Below, in pieces: positions 4,823-6,567 of a stretch of 6,567 nt of DNA; positions within the stretch are counted from its first letter, which is position 1, and each line of letters starts with the position of its first letter. A program made the position numbers and the translations under genes. The notes under the pieces were generated by a model, which was given only the letters and a program-made list of their open reading frames with translations, was not told where the DNA came from and searched no databases. Source of the stretch: Actinomycetales bacterium (lineage in GTDB: Bacteria > Actinomycetota > Actinomycetes > Actinomycetales > Actinomycetaceae); assembly GCA_022838965.1 (NCBI GenBank), contig JALHDK010000119.1, positions 1 to 6,567 of the forward strand. Reading direction: 5' to 3'.

Positions 4823-6567
4823 CGCAGCCCGAACCCCAGCGTGTAGGCGTTCCCCGCACCGTCGGTGTAGGCGTAGGTGAGGCCCTCCGGCATGTACTGC
4901 TGCTTGGCGTAGCCCGGCACGTCATTGGGGGAGACACACACCCCCGCCTCGTCCACCGCGATCACGGCCTCGGAGGCCGGCAGCGTGATCGGGAGCTTGC
5001 CCTTCGGGGCGAAGGCGCCGGTGATCACGTCGTACTGGGCGTCGTAGAAGGTGGAGAAGCCCGCCAGGAGGGCGTCGGCGAGGGGCTCGATGTCGTCCAG
5101 GATCCACGGCAGCGACACGTTCACCGAGACGATGACCTTCGCCCCGCGCGATCGCGCCGATGCGCACAGCTCACGGAAGCGCGCGATGCCCGTGACCGTC
5201 GTCTCGGGGTACCACTCGCCGTCCAGGGAGCGCAGTGGCTTGTCCTCACAGAGCGTCAGTTCGAGGAGGCCCGGGGTGGCGTTGAAGTAGTTGCCCGACT
5301 GCGGGTCGAGGAACAGCACCACGGCATCCGCGGCCTCGGGAACCTCGACGAGCTCGATCCCGGAGGCCGCCCGCGCCTGCTCCCGCGCCTGGGCGGTCTT
5401 CTTCGCCGACTGGCGCGGATCCTTGTGGAAGACCTCGACGTAGACGGTCGTGCCCGCCGCCAGCGGCAGCGAGCGCTCGGAGTTCTTCAGCAGGACGACG
5501 GACTTGCGGTGCGTCTCGGCGGCCAGCGCCCACCCGGGGGAGGCCGCGACGACGGCGTCGGCGGCCGCGGCGTCGACGTAGGTCTTCTCGTCGAAGAGGC
5601 CGAGGGTGAACATCTCGACCAGCAGCCGTTGGCACGCCTCGGCCACACGGGTGCGGCTGATCCAGCCGTTGGTGATCGCCGTGGTGAGGTCCTCGATGTT
5701 GTTGGTGTCGGCGATCAGGTCCGTGCCGGCCATGATGGCCTTGGCGAACCGCTCGGGCCGGCTCAGGTCCTCCACGCCCCAGCACATGTTGTCGGTGATG
5801 CCGGAGTCGGAGTTCACGTACCCGGTGAAGCCCAGTTGCCCGCGCAGCACGTCGCTGAGGAAGTAGTGGTTGAACGCGAAGCCGACCTCCTCGTACGGGA
5901 CGTCGACGCCGTCGACCGCCTGGACCACCGACCGCCGGATCGAGGGGGCCGAGTAGTACGGCATGAAGGAGGAGGTCCTCACGGCCGCCTTGAACGGCGG
6001 CATGTGGTAGGTCTCGAGGCTGCCCGGGGTGGGGTAGCAGTTCCACTTGCCTTCCTTGTAGTGCGGGTCGAAGCCGTTCTCGCGCGGCCCACCGCCGGGG
6101 AAGTGCTTGATGGTGGTGGCGAGCGATTCGGGGCCGAGTTCGTCCCCCTGCAGGCCACGGACGAGGCGCCCGATGATGTCGCTGACCAGTTCGGGGGATT
6201 CGCCGAACGTGCCGTAGATGCGCTGCCACCGCGGGTCCGTCACGACGTCGGCCATGTACATGTAGCCCTTGCGGATGCCGGTGGCGAGCCACTCGGTGCG
6301 GACGGCCTGGGCGAACCCGTCGATCAGCGACGCGTCGCCGCCGTCGGCCTGGTCGCCGAGTACCGCCGCCGCTATCCCCATGGTGGCGGGGAAGGTGGAG
6401 AAGATGCCGACGGCGTCATTCATCCCGAACACCATCTCACCGTTCTCGTTGCGGGAATTGGACGCCGTGAGGCACGGAATGCCCAGTCTGGTTCCCTCGG
6501 CGACCTCGTTCATCGCGTTGTTCCACGCGGCCAGGCGGCTGGGCGAGTCATTCTCACGCAGGATGTA
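4810..6567 (-). CDS. Family GH3 beta-glycosidase (5'-truncated by window edge)
   Basis: Exo-acting retaining beta-glycosidase, most likely a beta-glucosidase or beta-xylosidase. The frame continues past the Met at 6513 to the edge (YILRENDSPSRLAAWNNA), matching family sequence before TRLGIP, so that Met is internal. 585 codons are present and roughly 80-110 N-terminal residues are missing; any signal peptide is out of view. Numbered from the edge: TRLGIP ~26-31; KHFPGGG with Lys154-His155; nucleophile candidate Asp254 in GYVNSDSG (codon 5808-5806), where most family members have SDW; then the C-terminal alpha/beta sandwich from RKSVVLLKN (~354) to the closing TLGFGLRYED. There is no C-terminal fibronectin-like domain. 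The acid/base Glu lies in the variable second domain and I cannot assign it with confidence. Stop TGA at 4812-4810 lies inside the opposing amidohydrolase gene. Confidence 0.92.
   Translation of the reverse strand, partial: YILRENDSPSRLAAWNNAMNEVAEGTRLGIPCLTASNSRNENGEMVFGMNDAVGIFSTFPATMGIAAAVLGDQADGGDASLIDGFAQAVRTEWLATGIRKGYMYMADVVTDPRWQRIYGTFGESPELVSDIIGRLVRGLQGDELGPESLATTIKHFPGGGPRENGFDPHYKEGKWNCYPTPGSLETYHMPPFKAAVRTSSFMPYYSAPSIRRSVVQAVDGVDVPYEEVGFAFNHYFLSDVLRGQLGFTGYVNSDSGITDNMCWGVEDLSRPERFAKAIMAGTDLIADTNNIEDLTTAITNGWISRTRVAEACQRLLVEMFTLGLFDEKTYVDAAAADAVVAASPGWALAAETHRKSVVLLKNSERSLPLAAGTTVYVEVFHKDPRQSAKKTAQAREQARAASGIELVEVPEAADAVVLFLDPQSGNYFNATPGLLELTLCEDKPLRSLDGEWYPETTVTGIARFRELCASARSRGAKVIVSVNVSLPWILDDIEPLADALLAGFSTFYDAQYDVITGAFAPKGKLPITLPASEAVIAVDEAGVCVSPNDVPGYAKQQYMPEGLTYAYTDGAGNAYTLGFGLRYED

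Noticed and set aside
5246..6292. 348-codon open frame on the minus strand, in another frame of the GH3 gene
   Set aside because: It is a frame-shifted shadow of the GH3 gene, with Arg/His-rich sequence and no family motif.
6511..6513. ATG as the start of the GH3 gene
   Set aside because: The 18 upstream codons are open and read as family sequence (RLAAWNNAMNEVAEGTRLGIP-type), so the Met is internal.
1..6567. Mobile elements, CRISPR arrays, tRNA or rRNA genes, a toxin-antitoxin or defence system
   Set aside because: Nearly all of the window is covered by four well-recognised enzyme genes. No transposase, repeat array, RNA-gene structure or defence motif was seen on either strand.

Overview
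The window is GC-rich (roughly 70% by eye) and its codons end mostly in G or C. Its ribosome-binding sites are AGGAG-like and its proteins resemble actinobacterial relatives. A high-GC actinomycete (Actinomycetota) chromosome is the best guess. I cannot fix the genus or order.

Four protein-coding genes fill almost the whole window, in strictly alternating orientation. (1) Positions 2-2317, plus strand: the C-terminal three quarters or so of a family GH2 beta-galactosidase of the LacZ / fused LacL-LacM type, cut by the left edge. (2) Positions 2349-3398, minus strand: a complete zinc-dependent medium-chain alcohol dehydrogenase resembling the NAD-dependent secondary alcohol dehydrogenase ADH-A of Rhodococcus ruber. 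(3) Positions 3506-4822, plus strand: a complete metal-dependent amidohydrolase of the imidazolonepropionase / Xaa-Pro dipeptidase-like group. (4) Positions 4810-6567, minus strand: most of a family GH3 beta-glycosidase, cut by the right edge.

lacZ and the dehydrogenase gene converge with 31 bp between them. The dehydrogenase and amidohydrolase genes diverge from a 107-bp region that holds both ribosome-binding sites and at least one plausible promoter. The amidohydrolase and GH3 genes converge and overlap by 13 bp. Two adjacent stem-loops lie over that overlap.

Because neighbours alternate in strand, no two complete genes here can share an operon. The GH2 and GH3 enzymes suggest a region for oligosaccharide or glycoside breakdown. 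The dehydrogenase and amidohydrolase have no evident link to sugar hydrolysis or to each other. No transporter, regulator, RNA gene, mobile element, repeat array or CRISPR was seen. The window looks like ordinary catabolic chromosome rather than a new system. The more interesting points are the hairpin-covered tail-to-tail overlap, the unusual GH3 active-site surroundings, the linker at the LacL/LacM-like junction, and the unknown substrate of the amidohydrolase.
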